From NCBI GenBank assembly GCA_041394185.1, contig JAWKIQ010000002.1, positions 186,001 through 250,000 of the forward strand: 64,000 nucleotides of DNA, given 5' to 3'. Each line of letters begins with the position of its first letter. The stretch's first letter is position 1. Below, in pieces: positions 24,514-34,040 of the stretch. The notes under the pieces are model-generated. The model searched no databases. It was not told the DNA's origin and saw only the letters and a program-made list of their open reading frames with translations. The position numbers and the translations under genes were made by a program. Source of the stretch: Acidimicrobiales bacterium. Its GTDB lineage: Bacteria; Actinomycetota; Acidimicrobiia; Acidimicrobiales; Poriferisodalaceae.

Positions 24514-26297
24514 CAGCCACCACCCGCAACGGTCGAGTCGTCGATGGCACCCTGAGCCAGCACCTGTCTGTACAACTCGCTGGTGTCGACCAACTCGGCG
24601 TGGGTTCCGCTGGCGGCGACACGCCCTTCGGCCAACAACACGACCCGGTCGGCGAGCGCGATCGTGGCCGGACGATGAGCGATGACGATCGTGGTTCTGG
24701 CGGTCATGGCGTCGCGAAGGGCGTCTCGGATCTCGTGTTCCTTGGTGGGGTCGACGGCCGACGTGGCGTCGTCGAGGATCAACACCCTGGGGTCGGCAGC
24801 GATCGCGCGGGCGATCGCTATTCGTTGGCGCTGGCCACCCGACAGCGAGAACCCGCGCTCGCCGATGACCGTGTCGTATCCGTGCGCCAGGCCCTGGATG
24901 AACTCGTCGGCGCCTGCCAGCTGGGCGGCTTGCTTGACGACCTCGAAGTCGGCGTCGGGCACACCGAACGCGATGTTGTCGCGAACCGACGCCGCGAACA
25001 GGAAGGTCTCCTCGAAGACCAGGCCGACGGCTCGCCTGAGCTCGTCGATGTCGATCTCGCGGATGTCGACGCCGTCGAGGCGGATCGAGCCCTGGTCGAC
25101 GTCGTAGAAGCGGGGCAACAGGCGAGCGATGGTGCTCTTGCCCGAACCGGTGGCGCCCACGATTGCGATCGACTCGCCCGGACCGATCTCGAGCTCGAAC
25201 CCATCAAGCACGGCTTCGGTGCCATATCCGAACGAGACACCAGAGAACGAGACCCTGCCGACCTCGACCGAACCGCGGTCGGGCAGATGTTTGGGCGAGG
25301 GCGGCGACGCTATGGCCACCGGCGAGTCGAGCAACTGTGCGATGCGAGCCCCCGCCGCCGTGGCTCGCTGGAAGTTCGCAACGATCATGCCGAGCATGCG
25401 CAGGGGTTGGATCAACAGAACGACGTAGATGTTGAACAGAACCAGTTCGCCCACCTCGAGGTCGCCGTTCAGAACCTTGTTGCCGCCGAATGCCAGCACT
25501 GCGATGAGGCCGATGTTTGGCACCACCTCGAGCGCGGGAAGGAAGTTGGCCCTGGCCCGCGCCGCTCGAAGCGAGGCGCTGCGAACGTCGTCGGCCTCGG
25601 TGGCCAGCGCGTCGAAGCGGATCTGCTCGGCCCCGAAACCCTTGACCACCCGAATTCCCGAGACGGTCTCCTCCACGACCGACGCCAGCTGAGCCGACTC
25701 TTCCTGCACCGCCATCAGCGCCGGATGAAGGGTCTGGGAGAACTTGCGTCCGAAGTAGTTGGCCAGCGGCAAACCGACCAGCGCAGCAAGGGCCAACTGC
25801 CAGTCGAGCACCAACAACACGATCGTGGCCAACACGACGGTCAGCAGGTTCGCGAACGTGATCGGCAGCATCGTGACGAAGTTCTGGAACTGCTGCAGAT
25901 CGGTGTTGCCACGACTCATCAGCTGACCGGTCTGGTGTGTGTCGTGGTAGGCGAACTGGAGGCGAAGGGCGTGCTCGTAGACCCTGTCGCGGAGGTCGGC
26001 CTCGACCGCGCGGGCGTTTTGGAAGGCTATGTATCGCCTGGCTCCGGTTGCTACCGCCGAAACCAGGCCGGCACCGGCTATGGCCAGACCCCACATGGTC
26101 AGCGAGTCGTCGCCCCTGATGCCCCGGTCGATGGCACGCTGGATCAACAAGGGCACGGTTACCTTGGCGACCGTCCAGACGACGCCCACGAACATGCCGA
26201 GGGCTATGCCTCGGCGGTGGCGCCACATTCCTTCCCTGAGGAGTTGCCAGCCCCGGATTCGTCCCTCTGGAGCTGGCTTGGGTTGCTCGGAGTTCAA
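24513..26297 (-). CDS. ABC exporter half-transporter, subunit with degenerate Walker B
   Basis: About 594 residues from a TTG start at 26297, which has GGGTGA eight bases upstream and begins two bases from the end of the previous gene's stop region. The ORF is open to 26588, but that part overlaps the upstream gene and has no exporter similarity. A six-helix membrane domain is followed by an ATPase with GATGSGKST, a standard LSGGQ signature and Walker B LILDDATSAVD, where the catalytic Glu is Asp. This is the sign of the degenerate site in asymmetric ABC heterodimers. Translation is coupled to the downstream partner subunit. The substrate is unknown. Confidence 0.88.
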   Translation of the reverse strand: MNSEQPKPAPEGRIRGWQLLREGMWRHRRGIALGMFVGVVWTVAKVTVPLLIQRAIDRGIRGDDSLTMWGLAIAGAGLVSAVATGARRYIAFQNARAVEADLRDRVYEHALRLQFAYHDTHQTGQLMSRGNTDLQQFQNFVTMLPITFANLLTVVLATIVLLVLDWQLALAALVGLPLANYFGRKFSQTLHPALMAVQEESAQLASVVEETVSGIRVVKGFGAEQIRFDALATEADDVRSASLRAARARANFLPALEVVPNIGLIAVLAFGGNKVLNGDLEVGELVLFNIYVVLLIQPLRMLGMIVANFQRATAAGARIAQLLDSPVAIASPPSPKHLPDRGSVEVGRVSFSGVSFGYGTEAVLDGFELEIGPGESIAIVGATGSGKSTIARLLPRFYDVDQGSIRLDGVDIREIDIDELRRAVGLVFEETFLFAASVRDNIAFGVPDADFEVVKQAAQLAGADEFIQGLAHGYDTVIGERGFSLSGGQRQRIAIARAIAADPRVLILDDATSAVDPTKEHEIRDALRDAMTARTTIVIAHRPATIALADRVVLLAEGRVAASGTHAELVDTSELYRQVLAQGAIDDSTVAGGG

Positions 26298-26304
26298 GTG
26301 CTGA

Positions 26305-26826
26305 TCACCCGATTCGCTGGAGTAGTTCTCGGTATCTCTCGCCGCGCTCGACGTAGCTCTGGGCCCCCGGCACGATGAGCACGTCGGGGTCGACGGCGTC
26401 GGGCCGAATCTTGGCGGGCACCCCGAGCGCCATGGCCCGAGCGGGCACGACCATTCCGCCTGGCACCAGGGCGTTGGCCCCCACGAGGGCCCCAGATTCG
26501 ACAACTGCGGCGTGCAGAACCGTGCTGTTCGAGCCAACGAGTGCACCGTCGCGTATATCGCACGCTTCGAGGTGGGCGCAGTGGCCAACGGTGCAGTCGT
26601 CGCCGACGATGGTCGGAATCTCGAGTGTGGTGTGGATGACCGCGCCGTCCTGAATCGAGGTGCGAGCGCCGATCCTGATGAATCCGTCGTCGCCTCTCAG
26701 AACCGCAAACGGCCACACGGTCGACTGGGGACCGATGGTGACACTGCCTATGACAACCGCCTCTGGATGGATGTACGCGGTGGGGTGGATGTCGGGCGTC
26801 TGGTCGCCCAAGGCGTAAATGGCCAT
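26305..26826 (-). CDS. Gamma-carbonic-anhydrase-like left-handed beta-helix protein
   Basis: 173 residues of hexapeptide repeats (I..G..V.IG..) forming a left-handed beta-helix. The order RGDD, IGARTSIQDGAVIH, VGDDCTVGHCAHLEAC is that of the gamma-carbonic anhydrase family, with His in AVIH and two in TVGHCAH as probable zinc ligands in the trimer. Family members often lack carbonic anhydrase activity or act with acyl-CoA-related pathways, so activity is not assured. The ATG lies 80 bases from the divergent oligopeptidase gene and the stop is 8 bases before the ABC exporter start. Confidence 0.85.
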   Translation of the reverse strand: MAIYALGDQTPDIHPTAYIHPEAVVIGSVTIGPQSTVWPFAVLRGDDGFIRIGARTSIQDGAVIHTTLEIPTIVGDDCTVGHCAHLEACDIRDGALVGSNSTVLHAAVVESGALVGANALVPGGMVVPARAMALGVPAKIRPDAVDPDVLIVPGAQSYVERGERYRELLQRIG

Positions 26827-26905
26827 CGGAGCAACCTACCCGAATCGGGTACCGGCTCCCTACCCCGCCGGGTGCGGTTGGACGATCGCCAGCTAGCGTT
26901 TCGCG

Positions 26906-28975
26906 ATGCCCACGAACCCGAACGAGCAAGCCGAGCCGCGCGCGCCCCAGCGCCCCCACACCAGGCAGATCCACGGAACGATCACCGAGGATCCGTGGTT
27001 CTGGCTGCGCGATCGCAACGACCCCCAGACCATCGAGTATCTGGAGGCCGAGAACGCCTTCGCCGATGCCCAGATGGGCCACCTCGACGCTCTGGCGGAC
27101 CGCCTGTTCGAGGAGATCAAGGGGCGGGTGAAAGAAACCGACATGAGCGTGCCGGTTCGCAAGGGTCCGTGGTGGTATGTCGGGCGCACCGAAGAGGGCA
27201 AGCAATACCCGATTCACACCCGCCGAGCCGACATCGACGGCAGCCCGGCCGATGAAGAGCAGATCTTGCTGGACGAGAACGAGCTGGCGGCAGATTCTGA
27301 CTATTTGGCCGTGGGTGACCTGCTGGTGAGCCCCGACCACCGCTTGCTCGCGTACACGTTCGACTTCGACGGCGACGAGAAATACGAGCTGCGCATCGTC
27401 GACCTGGAGACGGGCGAAACCCTGGCGGATCAGGCACAAGAGTTGACCTATGGGCTTGCATGGTCTGGCGACTCATCGACGATCTTCTACACCCTGGCCG
27501 ACGAGATGCAGCGCTCGGATCGGGTTGTGCGCCACACGATCGGTACCCCCGTGGAACGAGACGAGGTCGTCTTCCACGAGACCGACGACCGTTTCTGGGT
27601 GGGCCTGGGCGCAACCCGATCGGAACGGTTCATCGTCATCTCCAGCGAGTCCAAGACCACTTCGGAGGTCAGCATCATCGACGCCGACGACCCCACGTCG
27701 GCTCCGCGGATCATCGAGCCTCGACGCCAAGACCACGAATACAAGGTCGAACACCACGGCGAGCGATTCCTCATCTTGTCCAACCACGAGGCACCCGATT
27801 TCAGGATGTTCGAGGCCCCGATCCACTCGCCGTCGATGCCGAACTGGACCGAGATCATGGCCCACGAACCCGGCGTGCGACTCGACGACGTCGATGCCTT
27901 CGAGGGCCACATCGTCATCACCAGGCGCCGAGACAACGTTCCCCAGGTCACGGTGTGGACCCTTCGAGACGGGTCGATGACAGACCTGGAGTTTCCCGAG
28001 CCGATCTTCGAGACCGGAGGATCTGGCAACGCAGAGTTCGACTCGACCGTCTATCGCTTCGGGTACGCGTCGATGGTGACCCCCAGCTCGATCTATGAAC
28101 AAGACCTGGTCACCGGCGAGCGAACACTGCTGAAGCAACAGGAAGTTCTGGGCGGCTACGACGCACACCAGTACGTCACCGAACGGCTCTGGGCGCCCGC
28201 TTCAGACGGAACCCATGTGCCGGTCAGCGTGGTGCGCCACCGCGACACCCCAGTCGACGGTTCGGCGCCGTGTGTGCTGTACGGCTACGGCTCTTATGAG
28301 GTCGTCTTGCCCGCGGCGTTCTCGTCGAATCGGCTGTCTTTGCTGAACCGGGGCGTGGTGTACGCCATGGCGCACGTTCGCGGCGGGGGCGAGTTGGGGC
28401 GGGCCTGGTACGACCAGGGTCGCCTGGCCGACAAGATCAACTCGTTCACCGACATGATCACCGCGGTCGACCACCTCGAGAAGTCGGGCTGGGCCGCACC
28501 TGGCCGAATCGTCATCAGGGGCGGATCGGCAGGCGGGCTGTTGGTCGGAGCGGTCATGAACATGATCCCCGACCGGTTGGCCGGCGTCGTCGCCGAGGTG
28601 CCGTTCGTCGACAACGTCAACACGATGCTCGACCCCACCCTGCCGCTGACCATCGGCGAGTACGAGGAGTGGGGAAACCCCGAAGAACCCGAACCGTTCG
28701 GCTGGATGTCTCACTACTCGCCCTACGAGAACGTCGGCGCCGTCGACTACCCGCCCGTGTACGCCACCGCCGGACTGAACGACCCGCGGGTTTCGTATTG
28801 GGAGCCGGCGAAATGGATCGCAAAGCTCAGGACAACAGCCGTCGGCCGCCGCAGGTTCATCCTGAAGACCGAGATGGGCGCCGGCCACGGAGGCCCCTCG
28901 GGCCGCTACGACGCGTGGCGCGACGAGGCGCGCATCCAGGCGTTCGTGCTGGACGTCCTGGGGCTGGCCGACTGA
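26906..28975 (+). CDS. ptrB: Oligopeptidase B (S9 family serine peptidase)
   Basis: 689 residues. The N-terminal seven-bladed propeller is followed by an alpha/beta-hydrolase catalytic domain from about residue 430. The nucleophile is Ser541 in GGSAGG, and Asp626 (GLNDPRV) and His661 (GAGHGGPSGR) complete the triad. The start (ITEDPWFWLRDRNDP) and the segment AHVRGGGELGRAWYD are typical of oligopeptidase B, which cleaves after Arg or Lys in short peptides in the cytoplasm. No signal peptide. Full length for the family. Confidence 0.9.
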   Translation: MPTNPNEQAEPRAPQRPHTRQIHGTITEDPWFWLRDRNDPQTIEYLEAENAFADAQMGHLDALADRLFEEIKGRVKETDMSVPVRKGPWWYVGRTEEGKQYPIHTRRADIDGSPADEEQILLDENELAADSDYLAVGDLLVSPDHRLLAYTFDFDGDEKYELRIVDLETGETLADQAQELTYGLAWSGDSSTIFYTLADEMQRSDRVVRHTIGTPVERDEVVFHETDDRFWVGLGATRSERFIVISSESKTTSEVSIIDADDPTSAPRIIEPRRQDHEYKVEHHGERFLILSNHEAPDFRMFEAPIHSPSMPNWTEIMAHEPGVRLDDVDAFEGHIVITRRRDNVPQVTVWTLRDGSMTDLEFPEPIFETGGSGNAEFDSTVYRFGYASMVTPSSIYEQDLVTGERTLLKQQEVLGGYDAHQYVTERLWAPASDGTHVPVSVVRHRDTPVDGSAPCVLYGYGSYEVVLPAAFSSNRLSLLNRGVVYAMAHVRGGGELGRAWYDQGRLADKINSFTDMITAVDHLEKSGWAAPGRIVIRGGSAGGLLVGAVMNMIPDRLAGVVAEVPFVDNVNTMLDPTLPLTIGEYEEWGNPEEPEPFGWMSHYSPYENVGAVDYPPVYATAGLNDPRVSYWEPAKWIAKLRTTAVGRRRFILKTEMGAGHGGPSGRYDAWRDEARIQAFVLDVLGLAD

Positions 28976-29003
28976 GCAAGCGAAACGACGACGCCGCCGA
29001 AGG

Positions 29004-30800
29004 TCAGCCCCCTACCGCTGGTGTTCCGGTCAGGTCGATCACCGGCTCGCCGGCGATTCGGACCTGGCGGATGACGTCGAGAATCTCCTCGCCGATCAGC
29101 TCTTCGCGTTCCAACAGAGCGTCACGCAGCGCCTCGACCATGTCTCGGTTGGCCTCGAGCAGTTCGTCGACACGAGCCTTCGAGGCCTGCAAGATCTCCT
29201 CCACCGAGTCACGCCCGGCGTCGGATGCCAGAACCTTGGCGGTGAGGTCGGCCCCATTGCCCATGTTCGCGGCCTCCAGCGACATCAACCGACCGCCCAT
29301 ACCCAGCGCTCCGACCATGGTGGCCGCGGCCTTGGTGGCTGCTGCAAGGTCGCCCGAGGGGCCGCTGCCCGACTCGCCGAACCAGAGCTCCTCTGCGACC
29401 ATTCCGCCGAACGCGATGTCGATGCGGGCCTCGATCTCGCTGCGGGTCTGGGTGAAGCGCTCTTCCTCGTCGCTGTGGGCCAGCAGGCCCAGGGCGTCGC
29501 GGCGCTTGATGATGGACAACACCTCGAGCTTGCGGCCCGCACCCACCAGGTGGGCGACGGTCGCATGGCCGGCCTCGTGCGTTGCGATGGTGCGGCGCTC
29601 GGCCTCGGTGTAGACGACCCGCTCGGTGAGCCCCAACTCCTCGGTCATCTTGGCCTGCTGAACATCGTCCCAGCTGAGGGCATCTCCGCCGCGCCTGAGG
29701 GCCCACACCAACGCCTCGTCGAAGAGGTGCTCGATCATCACGGGCGAGTAGCCCATGGTCATCGCGGCCAGGGTGTTGCGCCGCTCGACGTCGTCTAGTT
29801 CTGCGGTGTGGGCCTTGCGGTCGAGGTAGAAGTCGATGATGTCGCGCCGTCCCGGCCTTCCGGGAAGCCCGAAGTACACAGACCTGTCGAAGCGACCCGG
29901 TCGCAGCAACGCCGGATCGAGATCGCTGGCTCGGTTGGTGGCGCCCACGACCAGGATGTTCGCGGCCGCCGCGCGGCGCTTGCTCAGCTGGCGGTGCGAA
30001 GGCAGCACTCGGTTGACCCTGTCGATGACCGCATTGACCATGCGGGTTCCCAGAGGGGGTTCGTCGAAGCTCTGCAGCTGGATCAGCAGCTCGTTGACAA
30101 CGCCGGTGATGCCCTCGCCGCGGCCACCACCCATGCCGCTGCGGGCTGCGCCGATGGCGTCGATCTCTTCGATGAACCCGATGGCGCCGCCCTCCTTGCG
30201 AGCGGCCTTGCGCAGGGCTTTGAAGTACGAACGGATCTTGCGGTTGGTCTGGCCGTAGTACATCGACTGGAAAGCCGACGACGACACGAACAGGAACGGA
30301 ACGCCGGCCTCGTTGGCCATCGCCTTGGCCATATAGGTCTTGCCGGTTCCGGGAGGGCCCTCGAACAAGATCGCCCGACGAGGCGTGCCGCCCATGCGGT
30401 CGCGGAAGGTCTTGTGGGCCAAGAACAGGTTCAGGGTCTTGACCACCTCGTCACGGACGGTGTCGAGGCCCTTGACGTCGTCGATCGTGGTGTCGATCTC
30501 GCTGGGGTGATAGGTGACGTGAGGCGAGCGGCCCGCGGCCAACAACGGCGCCAGGACGGCGACGCCCAGGATGCACACCAGCACGATGCCGAACATGTAC
30601 TCGCCGGCGATCGGAAACGACGGCAGGCCAGGCCACACCGGCTGGTCGGTCAGTACCCGCCACCACGCCCAGCCGGCCGCCAGTGCCAGCACGAACGCAA
30701 TACGAGCGACCCGCCCCTGCCTGGTGCGCTCGCGGGTGGCGGCGACGTCGACCAGGGCGTCCGACAGAACTGTCGATTGCGACAGGCGGCTCAGTTCCAC
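29004..30800 (-). CDS. FtsH-like membrane AAA+ metalloprotease, divergent
   Basis: About 598 residues from a GTG at 30800 with GGAGG seven bases upstream; the longer open frame has no FtsH similarity. Two membrane segments lie at about 38-55 and 75-100. The AAA module has GPPGTGKT, a Walker B region that reads FIEEIDAIG instead of the usual FIDEIDAVG, and ATNR...LLRPGRFDR (second region of homology). Between Walker B and the sensor there is an insertion of about 20-30 residues. The zinc motif HEAGH is at 408-412. It probably degrades membrane or damaged proteins with ATP. The Asp-to-Glu change and the insertion set it apart from ordinary FtsH, so another FtsH probably exists elsewhere in the genome. 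Confidence 0.8.
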   Translation of the reverse strand: MELSRLSQSTVLSDALVDVAATRERTRQGRVARIAFVLALAAGWAWWRVLTDQPVWPGLPSFPIAGEYMFGIVLVCILGVAVLAPLLAAGRSPHVTYHPSEIDTTIDDVKGLDTVRDEVVKTLNLFLAHKTFRDRMGGTPRRAILFEGPPGTGKTYMAKAMANEAGVPFLFVSSSAFQSMYYGQTNRKIRSYFKALRKAARKEGGAIGFIEEIDAIGAARSGMGGGRGEGITGVVNELLIQLQSFDEPPLGTRMVNAVIDRVNRVLPSHRQLSKRRAAAANILVVGATNRASDLDPALLRPGRFDRSVYFGLPGRPGRRDIIDFYLDRKAHTAELDDVERRNTLAAMTMGYSPVMIEHLFDEALVWALRRGGDALSWDDVQQAKMTEELGLTERVVYTEAERRTIATHEAGHATVAHLVGAGRKLEVLSIIKRRDALGLLAHSDEEERFTQTRSEIEARIDIAFGGMVAEELWFGESGSGPSGDLAAATKAAATMVGALGMGGRLMSLEAANMGNGADLTAKVLASDAGRDSVEEILQASKARVDELLEANRDMVEALRDALLEREELIGEEILDVIRQVRIAGEPVIDLTGTPAVGG

Positions 30801-30903
30801 GATGGTTCCTCCAGGCTCAACTGCGGAAAGTGCTTGAACACCACTCTCCGTGGTTGCACCACCATAGAACGTCGGCCGTCCGGGCGCCAGGGTCGGTTGT
30901 GGA

Positions 30904-31278
30904 TCAGGTGTTGAAGACGACCGTGGCCACGGCCAAGGCCATGAGTGCGCCATTGCGAACCAACGACGCAGGGCCCACCGGCCGCGACGACCAAGACCCG
31001 AAACACGAACACGACGGAGGGTCGGGACGACCGATCGCCAACGCCAACAGGGCCGAGAACACCAGCAGCAGCACGATGCTGAAGGCCGCGGCGGCCACCA
31101 CCCCCACACCCACGACCAGCGCCAGACCCAAAGCGACCTCGACCGGAGCCACCACGGGCACCGACCACGACGGGGCACCCAACGCTCGGGCGGCTACGGG
31201 CCACGCCGGGTCGCGCAGCTTCAGCACGCCCGAGAACAAGAACACCGCCCCCAGGACGACCGAAGTAGCAAAGGCCAC
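30904..31278 (-). CDS. MauE/DoxX-like membrane protein
   Basis: 124 residues with four hydrophobic segments. A Cys pair sits in a loop (PPSCSCFGSWSS), which matches the CxCFG signature of MauE-type membrane proteins; these are thought to pass redox equivalents for disulfide formation, and DoxX relatives are quinone-linked. Its role is therefore likely thiol redox at the membrane. It starts next to the flavin reductase gene, nine bases apart on the same strand, and ends about 100 bases before the FtsH-like gene start. Confidence 0.7.
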   Translation of the reverse strand: MAFATSVVLGAVFLFSGVLKLRDPAWPVAARALGAPSWSVPVVAPVEVALGLALVVGVGVVAAAAFSIVLLLVFSALLALAIGRPDPPSCSCFGSWSSRPVGPASLVRNGALMALAVATVVFNT

Positions 31279-31287
31279 CAGTAGGCC

Positions 31288-31782
31288 TCAGTGGGCGTCG
31301 AACGTGCCGAGCGCACCCTTGAAGAACACCAGCGGACCATCGTCGGCGCCCGACACCGCCAGCGACCTCACCGCGCCCACGACGATGTCGTGGTCACCGG
31401 CCGGATGGATGGCGTCGATGTCGCAGTCGATCCAGCCGAGCGAGCCCTCGATGATCGGCGACCCGCTGCCCGCGGCGCGCCAAGCGACGTCGGCAAACTT
31501 GTCTTCCGAGCGCGAAGCGAACACGCCGCACACGTCGCCTTGGTGGGCCGACAAGATGTTGGCGCAGAACGAACCCGACGCCTTGATCTGGGCCCAGGTT
31601 GCCGAATCTCGAGTCGGCAACCAGGCGACCAGCGCCGGCTCGAGAGACACCGAAGTGAACGACCCGATGGTCATGCCCACGGGCTGGTCGCCCGCCATGC
31701 CGGTGACGACGGTCACGCCGGTCGGGAAGTGACCGAGCGTCGACCTGAACTCCGCCGGATCGATCTTGCCTGCCTCGCTCAC
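31288..31782 (-). CDS. Flavin reductase-like domain protein
   Basis: 164 residues. FRSTLGHFPTGVTVVTG, GMTIGSFTSVSLEPALVAW and FCANILSAHQ are typical of the HpaC/flavin reductase family, small NAD(P)H:FMN/FAD oxidoreductases that supply reduced flavin to two-component monooxygenases. It begins with GTG, with AGGAGA at proper spacing. No monooxygenase gene sits next to it in the window. The two LLM-type proteins at 57.8 and 63 kb are too distant to be called partners. Confidence 0.85.
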   Translation of the reverse strand: MSEAGKIDPAEFRSTLGHFPTGVTVVTGMAGDQPVGMTIGSFTSVSLEPALVAWLPTRDSATWAQIKASGSFCANILSAHQGDVCGVFASRSEDKFADVAWRAAGSGSPIIEGSLGWIDCDIDAIHPAGDHDIVVGAVRSLAVSGADDGPLVFFKGALGTFDAH

Positions 31783-31891
31783 GTGTGTCTCCTAGCTATG
31801 TGGCGCATCGCCCCCAGGCACACAGCCGAGGACTCCGAACGCACAGAGACTAGAAGAAACCACACCGGCGACAGGCAAGCCGCCTCGGCGA

Positions 31892-32716
31892 CTACTGGCC
31901 GACCTGAACCGTCATGCCCTCTACGGCCAAGAACACTTCGACCCCCAGCTCGGCGGCATCGCCTTCGAGCCCCGCGGCGATGTCCTCCAGCTGGTCGTCG
32001 TCGTGAGCAGGGTCGTGGTGAAACAGGGCCAGCCGCTTGGCTCCAGCGGCCTTGGCGACCTCGAGCGCATAACGCGGAGTGCAGTGGCCCCAATCGGACT
32101 TGGCGGTGAACTCGGCCGGAGTGAACTGAGCGTCGTGGATCAGCAGGTCGACACCCGACACCAACTCGATCACCTCGGGGTCTTGCGAGAAGTCGAGAGG
32201 CTGTTGGTGATCTGGGATGTAGGCCACCGAAGCTCCCCCGAAATCGATGCGGTACCCGTTGGTGGGTCCCGGGTGCGGAATGCGACGTGCCGTCACCAGC
32301 ACCTGACCGACCTCGATCGAAGCCCGGTCGAGTTCGTCTACCACGACCTCACCGGGCAGGTCGTCGACGGTCACCGGAAAGAAGGGTGGCCTGACGAACG
32401 ACACGAGAACGTCGTGCAGCGGCCCTTCCTCCTGGGGCGGCCCGTAGATGTGGGCATTGGCGCCCGGCCGCAGGAGCGGCGAGAAGAACGGAAGCCCCTG
32501 GACGTGGTCCCAGTGCAGATGGGTCAACAACATGACGCCGTCGAAGGGGCCGTCGAAGGTCTTGGCGTAGCCGAGCAGCCCGGTGCCAAGGTCGAGCAGT
32601 ATGGGAGGTGTGCCGGGCGCGGCCACAGACACACAAGAGGTGTTACCGCCGCAACCGATGTGAGACCGCGACGAACACGGGGTCGAGCCTCGTACACCGT
32701 GAAAGGTGACGCGCAT
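31892..32716 (-). CDS. Metallo-beta-lactamase-fold hydrolase
   Basis: 274 residues starting at ATG 32716 (MRVTFHGVRGSTPC). The HxHxDH motif is THLHWDHVQG, followed later by an HDAQFTPAEF metal-bridging Asp region and a C-terminal FHHDPAHDD His. The opening VRGSTPCSSRSHIGCGGNTSC is typical of the group related to phosphodiesterases (CpdA/RNase-Z-like clade). Likely a binuclear zinc phosphodiesterase or similar enzyme acting on cyclic nucleotides or esters. It stands upstream of the flavin reductase gene with 109 bases between. Confidence 0.8.
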   Translation of the reverse strand: MRVTFHGVRGSTPCSSRSHIGCGGNTSCVSVAAPGTPPILLDLGTGLLGYAKTFDGPFDGVMLLTHLHWDHVQGLPFFSPLLRPGANAHIYGPPQEEGPLHDVLVSFVRPPFFPVTVDDLPGEVVVDELDRASIEVGQVLVTARRIPHPGPTNGYRIDFGGASVAYIPDHQQPLDFSQDPEVIELVSGVDLLIHDAQFTPAEFTAKSDWGHCTPRYALEVAKAAGAKRLALFHHDPAHDDDQLEDIAAGLEGDAAELGVEVFLAVEGMTVQVGQ

Positions 32717-32788
32717 GTGGTCTCTCACAAGCCCCCTCGGTCTCCGCAACGATCCTGAGCGAACCTAAGTCGCCCGAGACACATTCGG

Positions 32789-33952
32789 TCAAGAGACACC
32801 CGTCACACCGTTGAGGTGCCCCAGAAGGTCGTCGCGGTGGTTGCCGCGGTGATCCAAGACGCCCGCACGCTCCATCGCCACGCGCAGATCGTGGGGCCGA
32901 GACGCAGCGCTCATCGCCGCCTCGACCGTGATCAGGCGGCGCGACACCAGGTCGGCCAGCCCCTGGTCGAACGTCTGCATGCCGTAGTAGTCGCCCTCGG
33001 CGATCAGGTCGGCCAAGCTGGCCGTGGCCTCCATATCGACAATGGCCTGAGCCACCCTGCCCGTCACCACCATGGCTTCGGTCACCGGAACGCGCCCCTC
33101 ACCGTTTGCTGCCGGCACCAACCGCTGACCCAGCGTTCCGCGCAGCGCCGACGCCAGGGTCGCCCTCACCTGGCGGTGCTGCTGGTGTGGGAAGAACTCG
33201 ATGATTCGATTGACCGTCTCGGACGCGTCGGTCGTGTGCATCGAAGACAAGACGAGGTGGCCTGTTTCCGCGGCTTGCAGCGCGGCGTTGACCGTCTCGG
33301 GGTCGCGCATCTCGCCCACCAGGATCACGTCGGGGTCTTGGCGCAGGGCCGCCCTCATGGCGGTTGCGAACGACTTCGAATCCAGGCCGATTTCGCGCTG
33401 GTTGATCGATGCCCGCTTGTCACGGTGCAAGATCTCGATCGGGTCCTCGATGGTGACGATGTGACAGTTGCGGGTCGAGTTGATGTGGTCGACCATCGCC
33501 GCCAGGGTCGTCGTCTTGCCAGAACCGGTAGGGCCCGTCACCAACACGAGGCCGCGGGGTTCGTCGGCCAACCGTTGAACAACTCGGGGCAGGCCGAGTT
33601 CGGCTATCGAATCGACCCCGTAGGTGACGTGGCGCAACACCAGGCCCACAGAACCGCGCTGGCGAAACGTGTTGACCCTGAAGCGACCGACCTTCGGGTC
33701 GGAGAACGCGAAGTCGGCGTCGCCCACCTCGGCGAAGCGACCCTTGACGTGATCGGGCATGATCGCATCGACCATCGACATCGTGTCGTTGGGCGACAAG
33801 CGGTCTTCGGATTTCACCGCATAGAGCTGACCGTTTATGCGCATCTTGGGCTTGGAACCCACCTTCAGGTGTATGTCGGAGGCCCCTACCTCGACAGCGC
33901 GCCGAAGCAGGGCATCGAGAAGGTTGCGAAGATCCTCGTGCGAGCGGCTCAC
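32789..33952 (-). CDS. pilT: PilT-like pilus retraction ATPase
   Basis: About 387 residues if begun at GTG 33952, which follows an AAAGG site; the longer ORF to 34009 is possible. The N-terminal PAS-like domain (ASDIHLKVGSKPKMRINGQL) is followed by the ATPase with GPTGSGKTT, ILVGEMRD (Walker B region), the His box HTTDA and the PilT signature AIRNLIREGK-like region near ASLADLIAEG. PilT drives retraction of type IV pili and twitching. There are no other pilus genes in the window. Family members also exist as lone ATPases with unclear roles. Confidence 0.88.
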   Translation of the reverse strand: MSRSHEDLRNLLDALLRRAVEVGASDIHLKVGSKPKMRINGQLYAVKSEDRLSPNDTMSMVDAIMPDHVKGRFAEVGDADFAFSDPKVGRFRVNTFRQRGSVGLVLRHVTYGVDSIAELGLPRVVQRLADEPRGLVLVTGPTGSGKTTTLAAMVDHINSTRNCHIVTIEDPIEILHRDKRASINQREIGLDSKSFATAMRAALRQDPDVILVGEMRDPETVNAALQAAETGHLVLSSMHTTDASETVNRIIEFFPHQQHRQVRATLASALRGTLGQRLVPAANGEGRVPVTEAMVVTGRVAQAIVDMEATASLADLIAEGDYYGMQTFDQGLADLVSRRLITVEAAMSAASRPHDLRVAMERAGVLDHRGNHRDDLLGHLNGVTGVS

Positions 33953-34040
33953 ACATCGCCTTTCGGCACCGCCGTGGCCCGACATGAGGAAACGGCGGGC
34001 CTGCCGCACTAGCGTGACTCGCCAGGGAGGTCAGTCACCC

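Noticed and set aside
26838..26850. Palindrome ACCCGA-a-TCGGGT between divergent genes
   Set aside because: Short and GC-rich; chance occurrence is likely, and no second copy was seen.
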